NCBI GenBank assembly: GCA_010094045.1
Contig: ML986588.1
Span: 186,001 to 250,000 of the forward strand
Source of the DNA: Lojkania enalia
Taxonomy: Eukaryota; Ascomycota; Dothideomycetes; Pleosporales
Direction of reading: 5' to 3'
Length of the DNA: 64,000 nucleotides
The notes beneath the pieces are model-generated. The model was not told where the DNA came from and did not search any database. It saw only the letters and a program-made list of their open reading frames with translations. The translations under genes and the position numbers were made by a program. Shown in pieces: positions 46,260-57,076 of this stretch. Every line of letters begins with the position of its first letter. Position 1 is the first letter of the stretch.

Positions 46260-47920
46260 ATGCGGCTTCGACACCAGCGGACGCCCGTCCTCCTCCTCCT
46301 CGTCCCCACCCTGCGAGTTCTTGCTGCCAGTAGAGCGACCGAAGCCGAAGACCAGGTTGCGCGTGCGGTCGTACCAGAGTATGCCGACGTCAGCACACTA
46401 CCCCCATCCACCCCGTCCCCGGGTTCTAAAGCCACAAAAGACGCTCCAGTAGATGGGCTAGATGGGAAGCCACACGAAGGTCCTTATATTGATGATAATC
46501 CCACAATCCCCAAAATACTGCCGGGGGGGATTGAAGAACTCCGCCCGGAGGCCACCAGAGTGAGCTCCACGCAAGGAATGACAAAGGAGGAATGGGCAGC
46601 CCTCCAAGCCGATGGCGACGGCGTGATGGATGATCCGGACCGGACACCGCCAAAAGGAAACACTGGCACTGAAGGCGGTGTCTCGGCTAAGGATAAAGAT
46701 CGAAAGGAACACGAGGACAAAACTGGTGAGAAGCTTGAGAAGGTCCCGGAATCACCCAAGGAAGCACATCCCTTGCCGCATGGAGAGCAAGAAGCGCTCA
46801 AGGTAAAAGGAGAGACTGAGACCAGCACACGTGTGCTTGGAGCACAGGGGTTAGAGGTAAGCACCATGGCTGTTCCAATGGGATGTTTCACGATTAACAG
46901 CTATCAGAAACCGACCGATCTTCCTGATACTCCGCATGATATCCCACACCCCATCCCTCCGTCTGTATCCAAAGACGATTCGCTAGACACAACCCCACCG
47001 AAGATTCCCTCTAATTCAGACGATATGTCAGACGATGAAGGCGAGCACGATGGTGTCATCCAGCCATTCCACTCCTTCATTCTGTCTCTCACCATGATTA
47101 TCTTCTCCGAGATTGGCGACAAAACCTTTCTTGTTGCTGCTCTAATGGCTATGCGCCATCCTCGCCTTGTGGTATTTTCCGCTGCCTTTTCCGCTCTCAT
47201 CACAATGACAGTGCTTTCTGCCGTCCTTGGTCATGCCGTACCCACTCTCCTCCCCGAGCGCTTTACACATCTAGCTGCCGCTATTCTTTTCGCTGTTTTC
47301 GGAGTTAAGTTGTTAAGAGAGGGCTTAGCGATGAGTTCAGATGAAGGAGTCGGAGAGGAAATGAGAGAGGTGGAACAGGAGTTGGAAGAAAAGGAGCATC
47401 TCGCGCGTAGGAGGCGGAAATCCGATATCTCACCATACGCGCTTGAGTCTGGCCGCGCCCGGCGGTCGCGATCGAATTCACGGCTACCCACTCCACGAAG
47501 TCCTTCATCTTCCCCTGTCCGCTCACTGCCGCCGGGTGGATCTACATTCGCAAGCGTTATGGCTGGCCTTAATAATCTTTTCTCCTTGCTGCTAAGCCCG
47601 GCATGGGTACAGACTTTTGTGATGACTTTCCTCGGCGAGTGGGGTGATCGCAGTCAGATTGCTACCATTGCTATGGCTGCTGGAGCAGACTACTGGTGGG
47701 TAACGGGGGGTGCTATCTTTGGACATGGCCTCTGTACGGCGGGAGCGGTCCTTGGCGGCCGTGCAGTTGCTGGGAGGGTTAGTATGCGCGTTGGTAAGTC
47801 AATCCTTCGCCCGCGTACAGTAGGATTTCCTCTAACTTATTTCTAGTTACTCTGGGAGGTGCAATCGCTTTCATTGCATTTGCATTTATATATTCGCTGG
47901 AAGCCATTTACTCCAAATAG
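46260..47920 (+). CDS. GDT1: Gdt1-type Ca2+/Mn2+ : H+ transporter (UPF0016)
   Basis: Golgi-type cation/proton exchanger that supplies Mn2+ and Ca2+ for glycosylation (Gdt1/TMEM165 family). Exons 46260-47793 and 47847-47920 give 535 aa. A signal peptide-like start, PVLLLLVPTLRVLAAS, is followed by a long acidic Pro/Glu/Lys-rich luminal segment (about 240 residues). The two family hallmarks E-x-G-D-[KR]-[TS] are present: SEIGDKTFLVAALMAMRHPR in the first half and GEWGDRSQIATIAMAAG in the second. A charged loop with Arg/Ser stretches separates the halves. The last exon is short (LGGAIAFIAFAFIYSLEAIY) and joins through GTAAGT...TTCTAG. A second possible intron (46857-46900, GTAAGC...AACAG, 44 nt) would shift the frame and is not used here. 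The luminal segment is longer than in yeast Gdt1. Confidence 0.9.
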
Positions 47921-49424
47921 GTGTCCAATCAAACAATCAGCATTTAACGGCGCGCGGTTTTAATCTTTCAACTGGTCCAACTATTCTTATTGTAATTTCG
48001 CATATTCGCGTTCTCTATGTAATACTAGTTGTTCACCGGGGATACGGCACGAAACGGCTGAAAAATATGGGCCAAATGGAGTTTTTTTTTGTTCTGGCTC
48101 GCATCATGTTGAATTTCAGTAGGTCAAGGAATAGAGACTTCTATTGGGGAATGCGCGTTGCAAAACGGCCTTTTGTAGGCATCAATGAATAACATGCACT
48201 GTGTCGCTGCTGCTGTCCTTGACTGTTTCTTATTTGCGTTTCTCAAAACTCTCTATAGTAAGCAATTGTTAATTTGTTTCAGCTTATCCCCCAGATTTTC
48301 AGGATGGTAGGGCTGAGACATACCCCATGCCCGGGATCCCGAGGTCGTTTCACGGCCGGATCAGGGTCCACCGGGTCTTTCAGATGAATTGACCCTGCAT
48401 GACCAGGTACGCTAACCCCTTCCGCCTCACAAGCTTCCTCAAGGAGTGTTCGTTAACGAAACTAATTGCAGTAGGTCTCTGAATGTTCATTATTTCAATA
48501 AATGCGATGGGTGTGCCGGGATCTACTAGTCAGTTATATCTGACCCCTTTCAAACCCGCAATGGCTCTCCTTGCCGAGAATGACCACAACTGTTGAGGTC
48601 CTCTTGTCTCTTCAACTTTCCCGCAGACATCCTCATGCACAAGAATAAGCCCTTGGTCATGGCCAATACAGCTATTTCACTTTTCATACGCCGCAAATAA
48701 TGGAAACTTTTATTGCTTGTACTATCCCCAACCCTCAACCCGTCCCATACCTTCTTTACAGTAGTGTAGTTACGCAACGGGACATCCTACTCTTTGATTA
48801 ACATGTGTTACTCGCCGAATCATGCCAGACGTATATTTCTTCTCACGAAATCGATTTAGACCTTTAACGGGGTGTTCCTCTCATGACCGGTTAGTTGGAC
48901 ATCAAAGCCTATGGTCGGCGTCTACTCTTTCAAGTTCGGGCTTTATATAGGAAAATTTTGGCTTTCTGGACCGCCAGCCATTATGTGGTGGCTTGGTCAA
49001 ATTAGTGTCAAGCTTCTTGATACGATAGTTACATCAAAGAGTTAAAGCCAAGCTATATTCTGTCCAGACGTCTTTTCTGTGGACTGACATACAACTTTAG
49101 AATACGGAAATCCAAATCTAGCTCGAACACGGCAATAGGCTTTATGCTAAGGCCTTTTCAAGTGAGACCCTCACAACACACCTAGAATCACAGCCAAGAT
49201 ATGTGTGCGGCAACCTTCTACAAGCTGGTGCGAGAGGCCTTTTGCTAAGAGGAACCAATTGTTTATTAAAAAAAAAAAAATTTATATATATATATACTGG
49301 ACATCTTCTACGAGGAAGCCTTCTGAGGCATCTCTAGAGCTCGTCCAAACTCAATTTAGAATCTTACACTTTCGAAATTCTCTCACCTACTTGAGTCGTG
49401 GTACCATTGTTAGTCATTCGAACT
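47921..49424. other. Gene-free decayed stretch
   Basis: No gene is supported. The first part is the 3' flank of the GDT1-like gene. The rest is AT-rich with stops in all frames and shows no recognisable transposon domain or terminal repeat. Confidence 0.5.
49268..49297. repeat. A13 run followed by (TA)n microsatellite
   Basis: Thirteen adenines are followed by TTTATATATATATATATAC. It lies just before the peroxidase relic. Confidence 0.85.
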
Positions 49425-50648
49425 ATGAAGGCTTCCAGGATCGCAATTGGTCTTGGACTACTGTCCTTCAATATTTCTGCTACCTGCCCCGGTACCCGCA
49501 ATATTAAACGCAAACTTAATGAGCGCGACACTGAGGTATGCGAAGAACAGATCCAGGCACGCGAAGCAAGCCAGCTCGGGGAACGTGCTCCACAGGAGGA
49601 ATATGATGACAACGCATTTGTTCATCCAGTGTTGATTGGGGACCTCTTTCCGGACGATGGTGCAACTGCCGTTGGAAGGATGATTGCTAGGGTCCTCTTG
49701 AGAAAGAAAATCTGGGGAAAGTCTTAAAGAAAGAATTCTAGGCCTCTCACCTCTTCACTCAGCGGGCTGTAGGAGAGATGCCTGCTGTGTCTAGGCCCAT
49801 ACCTTGCAAACTCTTACCCCAGCATTCGAGGGACGTACTAGCCGACACAATGACAGCGCACGGGCGGCGGCCCGCTTAGGGTTTAATGATGCTGGTACTT
49901 GGAGCAAAGATGGTGTGAAGTTTGGGGGTGCAGATAGCCGTGTTGTTCTCTCTAGAGAGGAGGTTAATCGGCAAGAAAACAACGGGTTCCGAGATGTTAT
50001 CGGCAAAATGAAAATATGGTAGAGGCAATTCGTTGTGGGCATGGCCGACTGTTTTCAATTCGCTGCTATCCATGCCGTTATCAGTAAGTGCTCTAAAGAC
50101 TTGCAAAATGTATCGAATCTGAAACCATCTAGCTTGTCCGCTTGGACCTCGCATTAGATTTTTTGCAGGACGTAAGGACGGCAGCAGAGGCGCTCCTGAC
50201 GGTCTTTTACCAGGGGGTTTAAATGTCCCGGACACACTTTTAAGCTATTTGAAGACAAAACCATTTTCCCACATGATCTTTTTGCCCTAGTCGGTGCGCA
50301 CTCGACAAGCAAGCAATTCTTTGTTGACCCAGACAAGAGCAGTGCTCCACAAAATAGAACACTGGGGGGTCTGGGATACACTCTTTTACAATTAGACACT
50401 ATGAACCGGATCGCTTTCTAAACGGGCCTTTCGTTTCCAGAGCCAACGATCCACGTGGAAAAGACGAGTGGGCTTCATTCCAACGTCCCGGAGGACAATA
50501 TCGTTAGAATGAAGATTACGCACTCGTGTACTATAGACTCTCCATGTTAGGTGTCAGCAATACGGATAGGATGACTGAGCGCACTAATACTCTGCCGATG
50601 CCTCAGCGCCGATTTAGACTAGCTCGCGAGCTGCTTAAGGACGATTGA
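49425..50648 (+). pseudogene. Broken class II-like haem peroxidase gene
   Basis: Relic of a secreted fungal haem peroxidase. A signal-peptide-like start, MKASRIAIGLGLLSFNISA, begins at 49425 and the first frame ends at TAA 49725. Further on, in other frames, come ARAAARLGF and NDAGTWSKDGVKFGGADSRV, then SREEVNRQENNGFRDVIGKM and, after a relic intron (GTAAGT...ATCTAG), CPLGPRIRFFAGRKDG. The proximal-His block LVGAHSTSKQFFVDPDK and DEWASFQRPGGQ follow. NEDYALVYYRLSMLGVSNTD closes the domain, ending at TGA 50646. The family's distal haem-side His is replaced by Asn (AAT 49885-49887). Defects include several frameshifts (one near 50243) and TAG at 50505-50507 where relatives have Trp. The order and spacing of blocks match the family over the whole length. 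It is a full-length relic and not a fragment, flanked by gene-free DNA. Confidence 0.82.
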
Positions 50649-51227
50649 ATGGTCTAAATCCCACGGTCTATTAGGCTTTATATCCTCTAAAAAAGAAAAG
50701 GAATCGGCCTTTAGTTCAGCCCTTTTTCTATGCAGCGTTATGTTTTCCTATTTCCAGCATTAATTAGTTACAAGGATAATTCTTTCTACTGTTGCCGGCT
50801 ATAGCAAAAATTTAATGCGAGGACTCTTCTTAAGGGACTAATGAAACTTAATCACTCAAAAAAAAAAAATAGTATGTATAATTGTGTACTAATGCTCGCA
50901 AATGGTGAAAGCTACTGCCATGATTTGAAGTCGGAACAGTAGATGAATGAAAGCTCCGTGCGTTTTAATTGGCTGTAGTTCAAGGGGCTTAAGTTCGGAG
51001 AGATTAGGGCCAAATCCCCGCAGAGGCGAGGCGACGATCCATTCGCTCCCAGTCCAGTCAACTTATTGTTCTGCGACCACAATATCAACCCACGGACTAT
51101 TGCCCTACGCGACAGTCCCTTTCCTCATGTATTTCATATCTCCGGCCTCTTCGTTCCTGCGTTTGCCTGACTAATTTACAAACCGCACTGCACCAGCGAA
51201 ACACCAAGCCTCCGGTTCACCATCGTC
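50649..51227. other. Upstream region of the cyclin gene
   Basis: AT-rich on the left (an A10 run near 50859) and more balanced toward the cyclin start codon. It is the presumed cyclin promoter; no gene is supported. Confidence 0.5.
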
Positions 51228-52277
51228 ATGGTCTCAACCGCGATCATCTCCGAGCCTCAGCCTAGCGTGCGCGAGCCTCCTAGACCTCCACCGCCGGCAG
51301 TAGCAGAAGCAGAGCAGCAATGGATATTCACTGAAGAAGACTTACTCCAAACGCCCTCCATTGTCGACGGTATGTCATCCGAGGATGAACGAACATTTCG
51401 AAGGAAGGGCGTCAATTTCATCCTCCAAGTCGGCATGATGCTGAAGCTTCCGCAAACAACACTAAGCACGGCAGCTGTCTTCTTCAACCGCTTCCTGATG
51501 CGCAACAGCCTGAAATCCCGGCCAGGGTTTAAGCCGCTGCATCACTACGTGAGCGCCACTCTAATGAAGCATCTCGGTCACAAGCCGCTAACAAAGCCTC
51601 CTCAGCAAGTCGCTGCGACCGCGCTTTTCCTGGCCACCAAAGTCGAAGAAAACTGCCGCAAGATGAAGGAACTTGTCATCGCTTGCGTACGCGTCGCCCT
51701 CAAAGATCCGAACAAACTCGTCGATGAGCAAACAAAGGATTTCTGGAAGTGGAGAGATACCATCCTCTATAGCGAGGACGTCCTCCTTGAATCGCTTTGC
51801 TTCGACCTTTCTATTGAGCCTCCGTACAAAATCATGTACAACATGCTAAGATATTACCAAGTTGAGCACAACAAGCGCCTCCGCAATGCAGCATGGGCAT
51901 TTCTCAGCGATTCCTGCCTTACCCAGCTTTGCCTGCTCTTCACTTCCCGGACCATTGCCGCCGCGAGTTTGTATGCTGGGGCGCGTGTGGCTGATGTCGA
52001 GTTACCAGACGAGGACGGAAAACCTTGGTGGGATGTTCAGTACATCAAATTACGAGACATTAGGCGTGCTTGCAATCTAATGGCGGAAATTTACGAGCAA
52101 CAACCACCCAAGGACGGAGAAGCATCTATCTATGTAGGCCTGAGGACCCCGGAGGAGGACGCTCCCTTTGGGACTCCCGGAGATACGACCAGCGCACAAG
52201 CTCCTGGAAATGACCATGAGAATGGCAATGGAAAAGCGAATGATGCCGGTAGCGAGGAGGGTGAGCTGGAAGAATAG
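51228..52277 (+). CDS. Transcriptional cyclin (cyclin K/T, Ctk2 or Bur2/Pch1-like)
   Basis: Regulatory subunit of a CDK that phosphorylates the RNA polymerase II C-terminal domain. Exons 51228-51548 and 51606-52277 give 330 aa. The 57-nt intron at 51549-51605 (GTGAGC...CTCAG, branch GCTAAC) has no stop and a length divisible by three, so the frame is open across it. Removing it joins LHHY to QVAATALFLATKVEENCRKM, the first cyclin-box signature. Without splicing, 19 extra residues interrupt the box. Other cyclin blocks are FRRKGVNFILQVGMMLKLPQ, DFWKWRDTILYSEDVLLE, ESLCFDLSIEPPY and TIAAASLYAGARVADVELP. The C terminus is acidic and disordered (SEEGELEE). The spacing fits the transcriptional cyclins and not the cell-cycle ones. 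Whether it pairs with a Ctk1/Cdk12-type or a Bur1/Cdk9-type kinase cannot be decided by eye. Confidence 0.85.
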   Translation: MVSTAIISEPQPSVREPPRPPPPAVAEAEQQWIFTEEDLLQTPSIVDGMSSEDERTFRRKGVNFILQVGMMLKLPQTTLSTAAVFFNRFLMRNSLKSRPGFKPLHHYVSATLMKHLGHKPLTKPPQQVAATALFLATKVEENCRKMKELVIACVRVALKDPNKLVDEQTKDFWKWRDTILYSEDVLLESLCFDLSIEPPYKIMYNMLRYYQVEHNKRLRNAAWAFLSDSCLTQLCLLFTSRTIAAASLYAGARVADVELPDEDGKPWWDVQYIKLRDIRRACNLMAEIYEQQPPKDGEASIYVGLRTPEEDAPFGTPGDTTSAQAPGNDHENGNGKANDAGSEEGELEE

Positions 52278-52836
52278 AGCTGGCTGGAACTAGGAAATGA
52301 TGGCAATTGATTGAATGTTGTATTTTTGCATTCTTATGGGCATGGGAATAGGAGTTACGGTTCCTGTTCGAACAAGATACCCCGGCAGGGTAAGGATTCA
52401 AATGGAATCAGTAGGAATACATGAATTTCCGCTAGTAGTTCCATGCAGGTCGTATTTACACTATAGTAGACTAGCAACGACTAGCCCCAAACTAATACTG
52501 ATTTATATACTACCCTATGGCTCAGTATCTATTACAATCGCTATACATCTAGCTCTATATAGAATGCTTTTTCTATGATGATAGCCAGGGGTCCACTGGA
52601 AAATCTTCGGGTCTGAGCCGAACGAATCAAATGTCAAAGCCCTGGACTCACTTCGAACCGAGGCATGAAAGCAAGTGCTAGCGTCATAGCTGTCCCTGCA
52701 AGAATAACTATCTAACCTACTTAAACATTATTTAAATGGAATCTCAACTATTGCCACTTTACATCCTTTCCGGATCTCCTCTTCTCCCTCTCTCAAATTC
52801 TATTATCACGTTTTTGCACGGATTATTAGTTTCGCC
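52278..52836. other. Intergenic region between cyclin and hydrolase
   Basis: Holds the cyclin 3' flank and the hydrolase promoter. The part near 52430-52570 is rich in TAGT/CTAT words and AT-rich. No gene is supported. Confidence 0.5.
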
Positions 52837-54285
52837 ATGGAGTCCTCACCTTCGACGATGCTGCGCATCCTCGTCCCAAAAGTACCCTTCATATTCAAAA
52901 CCGCGCTCCTACATACTCTCTCCATCTCTGAGACATCTTCCAAATGGGACCTACGCACCGAACTAACCGTAAAAGTGCTGCGGCAAATGCTAGGCCCGCA
53001 CGCCAGGCCCTCGTCGGTGACCAAGCAGCAGCGCCTGACGACCAAAGATCCGGGCGTCAAGGGTAGAGTGTGGGCGTGCAAAGTGAAGTGCGGGATCCCG
53101 CCGGAAGAGGATGTTCGGCAGCTGCTGTTCAAGGCGATTGAGGAGATGGGGAGTGGGGGGGAGGCGTGGGAGAGAGCGGAGCAGCGGCCGTTGGAGGCAG
53201 AGTGGAATGGGTATCGCGCACATGTTGACAATCAGGAGCCCGAGCCGGCGGACCTTAGTGAGGAGGAGAAGTATAAGAAGATGATGTCCGAGACGACGAC
53301 GAAGGTCACGGTCTTGTATTTCCATGGCGGAGCTATGTATCTGCTGGACCCAGCGACGTATCGACCCGTAACAAGTAGAGTGGCCAAAGTCACTGGTGGG
53401 AGGGTGTTTAGTGTAAGGTATCGGTTGAGTCCGCAGAACCCGTTTCCAGCAGCGCTGTTGGATGCTCTGACGGCGTATTTGACGCTTCTATATCCGCCAG
53501 CCGACACCCCCCACGACCCGATCCCGGCGAGTGAGATTGTGTTTGGGGGAGATAGCGCGGGAGGCCTTCTCTGTGCTTCGTTGTTGCAACTCTTACTCCA
53601 CTTTCAACGGACGGGATCTTCAACTGTCAGGTTCCATGGGCAAGATAGACGGATTCCACTCCCGGCAGGTATCGCAGGAACGAGCCCCTGGCTGGATGTT
53701 ACCCGCTCCCTGCCGTCCATCGAAGAGCTTGCAAAATACGACTACCTGCCTCCCCCCTCCCACACACAAAAATTGGCCTACCCGGCCTGCCCCGCCTGGC
53801 CAACCGATCCTCCACGGGCAGACTTGTACTGCGAAGGTTCCGCACTCCTGCACCCCCTCGTATCCCCACTGGCAGCAAAAGACTGGACCAACTCCCCGCC
53901 GCTCTTCTTCTCGCTAGGCGAGGAAATGCTGCGCGACGAGAATCTCGTGCTGGCGCAGAGAGTCGCGGGCCAGGGTGGCAATGTCGTATGGCGCATATTC
54001 GAAGCCATGCCCCATTGTTTCGCCATGATGTTGGAGTACCATCCTGCGTCGCACATCCACTTTGAAGAGTATGGTACGTTTTGCAAAGATGTAGTCGAGG
54101 GCGGGGGTGTGGAGACTAATGGGGTGATGATTAAAGCTAAGACGTTGGAAAGGGAAGACGTTGATGTCATGAAGTTGACAGATATTAGTGATGAGATGGT
54201 GGATGAGCTGATGAGGATTGGGAAGACAAAGCTGGCGAGAAGGGTCGATGGGAGTGGGAGTGTGGAGGTCCGACCGATGCTTTGA
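52837..54285 (+). CDS. Alpha/beta hydrolase (hormone-sensitive lipase-like)
   Basis: Intronless, 482 aa. Serine hydrolase of the alpha/beta fold (the abhydrolase_3/HSL type), which cleaves ester bonds. The oxyanion-hole motif YFHGGAMYLL has H163-G164-G165. The nucleophile elbow is GGDSAGGLLCA with Ser240. The catalytic acid is probably Asp367 in LRDENLVLAQRV, and the base His393 in AMPHCFAMM. Strand and helix blocks RVFSVRYRLSPQNPFPAALL agree with the family. An N-terminal extension of about 150 residues precedes the fold and lacks a clear signal peptide. About 110 residues follow His393. The natural substrate is unknown. It stands alone, convergent with the seipin gene; whether they share a lipid role is only a guess from location. 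Confidence 0.85.
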   Translation: MESSPSTMLRILVPKVPFIFKTALLHTLSISETSSKWDLRTELTVKVLRQMLGPHARPSSVTKQQRLTTKDPGVKGRVWACKVKCGIPPEEDVRQLLFKAIEEMGSGGEAWERAEQRPLEAEWNGYRAHVDNQEPEPADLSEEEKYKKMMSETTTKVTVLYFHGGAMYLLDPATYRPVTSRVAKVTGGRVFSVRYRLSPQNPFPAALLDALTAYLTLLYPPADTPHDPIPASEIVFGGDSAGGLLCASLLQLLLHFQRTGSSTVRFHGQDRRIPLPAGIAGTSPWLDVTRSLPSIEELAKYDYLPPPSHTQKLAYPACPAWPTDPPRADLYCEGSALLHPLVSPLAAKDWTNSPPLFFSLGEEMLRDENLVLAQRVAGQGGNVVWRIFEAMPHCFAMMLEYHPASHIHFEEYGTFCKDVVEGGGVETNGVMIKAKTLEREDVDVMKLTDISDEMVDELMRIGKTKLARRVDGSGSVEVRPML

Positions 54286-54631
54286 GCTAGTGTGGGCAGA
54301 TGTTTGTAGATACACAGTATACCCAATTGCACATATAGAGGATAACTTTTCCGAAGGAATCTGAATATTAATACGAGATCATACTTCAGTTTTCGGAGTA
54401 AATATAAAGACACCACCAGAAGTTACAAAGTGTTAAGTCGCTAGCTCCATTACCGTACAAACACTGAACAGGAAAGGAAACCATAAACGAAACCAAATAA
54501 TTATTCCATACTCTAGTGGTATCATGCTCATCTATCCCAAGCAATGCAAAGCGCCAAAACACCCCAAAAGTCTTCACCAAATCTCCCATCACAAATATAT
54601 ATATAGAAAACAATCCCGTCAACCCCCCCTC
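54286..54631. other. Convergent intergenic region
   Basis: Lies between the 3' ends of the hydrolase and seipin genes. AT-rich, with ATATATATA at 54595-54604. Consistent with two 3' untranslated regions; nothing else is seen. Confidence 0.55.
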
Positions 54632-56027
54632 TCATCCATCTTTATTACCGCCCGACCTCCTCCTCACTAGCCCCCTATCCCCCTCCCTCGAGCTCTCCAT
54701 ACTGGTTCCAATACCTGAATCCGTCAATATATTAGCCGCTGAATTCGGCACCGGCTCCTCAACGATGAAATCCGCGTCTTCATCCTCATCGTCCGCTTCC
54801 GCCTCGGTGTGGGGAGGTATGTCTTCCAGTTTTGGGGTTGGGCACTCATCCTTCACTCTAGCGCCTTCAGCCGAAGAATAGTGTAATGGGCGCTGAGAGG
54901 GCAGAGTCGGGAACGTGCGAGAAGTATCCGACAGCGGCGTCAACGGGGCCGAAGATTCCGGTTCAGTCTTGATCGTCTCAGGCTCAACTTTAATCTCCTC
55001 TTCAGGCCGTACTTCCCTCATCGTCCCAAATACCAGTGTGAAGAATCCCCACGTCAAAAGTACGAGTGTCATCTCAACGCCCCAGAAGGCGCTCGTGAAG
55101 ATGGCGAAGCTAGTCAACCGATAATGATGCATCACCCAGCGTAACCCTTCCAACTGTGCCGTGAAACGAACGCTGACTTGATACACCTCCAATGGCAGCT
55201 TACTCCTGACCTCTAGCCTCAAGCTCGCCGGGACATTCCGCCACCCCTTATCAAATTGCACGCCCTCCATCATCCGCACTACCACCCTCTCCCTCTCATC
55301 CCCCCACCCCAGCACATACACCGGCAACCGCAACCCCCGGTACACCGTCTCCGTCATCCAGCTCCGAAAAGTCAGGAGGGCTGGCCTCCTACTCCTCGCC
55401 AGGACCACCGGTTTCTCCTGCTGCTCCCCACTCCGAACCTCCCTCACCCTCCCGCTCTCCGGCCCGTATGAGAAATCATCAACATCCCACTCCTCGCCAA
55501 ACCCCAAAAATTTCTTGACCCCACCGCCCGCGACACCGGGCCCCCGCATCTCGATCCCCACCATCCAGTTCCCTAGCTCTAGATTGCGTTGGCTGCGGGG
55601 GACATCTATGGTCACGACGACGTCGTATTTTTGGCGACTAACCAAGCCTGCGACATTCGCTATGCCGTAGGGGGGCTTCATATGAGTTTCATGTATATGG
55701 TCGAGGACGCCGGGTTGTGCGTGCGCGGGCGAGAATTGGAGGTACACAGGCACGCTGATACCGCGGACGGGTATGTAGCTGTAGTAAAACCATGTGTACG
55801 CGATGACGGCAATGGCGAAGAGGATCGAGGAGGTGAGAAGGATGAGGGCGGTTCGGAGGTATGTGCGAAGCAGGGCCGGGGAGAGGATGATGCGGATTGG
55901 GGCAAGGAGTTTGTCCTTTGAGGCATAGGTTAGCAATAGGAAACGAATGGAAGGGTGGTCGCCATATTACCGTGATGTATTGGGATATGGTTCGACGCTC
56001 CTTGAAGTCTTCTTCTGTATCTTCCAT
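54632..56027 (-). CDS. Seipin, lipid-droplet assembly protein
   Basis: ER membrane protein that organises lipid-droplet formation at ER-droplet contact sites. Exons (minus) 56027-55971 and 55915-54632 give 446 aa. Exon 1 supplies MEDTEEDFKERRTISQYIT and joins in phase to DKLLAPIRIILSPAL. The first transmembrane helix is LRTALILLTSSILFAIAVIA. The luminal domain contains FYYSYIPVRGISVPVYLQFS and YDVVVTIDVPRSQRNLELGN, the most conserved seipin region, and MVGIEMRGPG. A second helix is SFAIFTSAFWGVEMTLVLLT. The C-terminal cytosolic tail of about 130 residues is acidic and Ser/Thr/Pro-rich. ATG 55936 opens a frame within the intron and is not the real start; starting at exon 1 gives the usual cytosolic N terminus. 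The fold assignment rests on membrane topology plus the luminal motifs. Confidence 0.87.
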
Positions 56028-57076
56028 GGCTTCTACGGGTTTGGCGCAGCGAAGCTCGCTACCATCTTGAAATTGGCTTTTGAAATAGTGCTTCGTAGTG
56101 CGGGACTACGAGTATGTGCAAGGTGACGCTAGTCTGAGGTCAAAGCTTGAGCACTGGCCATATGAACAACGCGCCAAGTCTCCGAGGTCAATCCCCAGTG
56201 CAAAATAGATAATCCATTGATTGATTGAGCGCGAATAAGTCTCGATGACCGAATAGGCGCATGCGCATATCATGTAGCTGTACTATCCAGTCACTTCGTC
56301 TCCGTCCCTTAACTTGATTAGCCTTAATTGACCAAATCATCGCATTCCCGTGTTTATGAACTGAAGCTGTGTTTTAACTATCAAATCTACTCGATCATTG
56401 CAGTAAATACTCCTACACACATGTTCATTCATGGAATCCACCTTAATACGAGGAAAAAAGATGTCAACGACCTAACAGAACCGCGAGTTCCCCAAACTCT
56501 ATCCATCCTGTGGCCTTTGTATATAGCTATTGAATAGCTAATGCCAGACGCCTAAAACCCCTCCACAGATCGTCGAAACCCCCAATTCCGTAAAAACTGT
56601 GTGGTATCATCCCAAAGCCTTTTTAGTTCCCTGAATTAGAGAAGAAGCCAGTGATGGGAGCGGTAGAAGAAAAAGAAAATCCAAAGAAAAAGGTCATAGC
56701 GAAAGGCAGAGGAGAACACAAGGAGAAAATAAAGGCGGCGCCGTCGCGAACCCTGCTTCGTCACAATTGGATAAGCAAAGGTTAGCCTGCGGATCTCGCC
56801 AGGCCTCAGAACAACCAAGCTAAGAACTTTTGTAGGTAGGAAGACGCACAAGTAAAGGCATAATAACAACAAGGCCGCTGGGAGAATACTCGAAAGACAA
56901 AAGGCCGTGGGTATCATTACGTCGTTTCGATGTCTTCACAGGAAAATTGTAGTCCACGCAAAATTCCCGCAAGTAACTCGTCACTCCTCCGCAACTCATG
57001 TCCTCGGCAGATGTGTCTGATCATCAGGTTTATTACCTAGTAATTTGGGTTTGAGGTTGGCATTGGTGGCAGTCGT
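56028..57076. other. Region between seipin and the Ifh1/Crf1-like gene
   Basis: About 1 kb. It should include the seipin promoter and the 3' flank of the Ifh1/Crf1-like gene (both minus strand). No gene is supported; small frames lack motifs. Confidence 0.5.
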
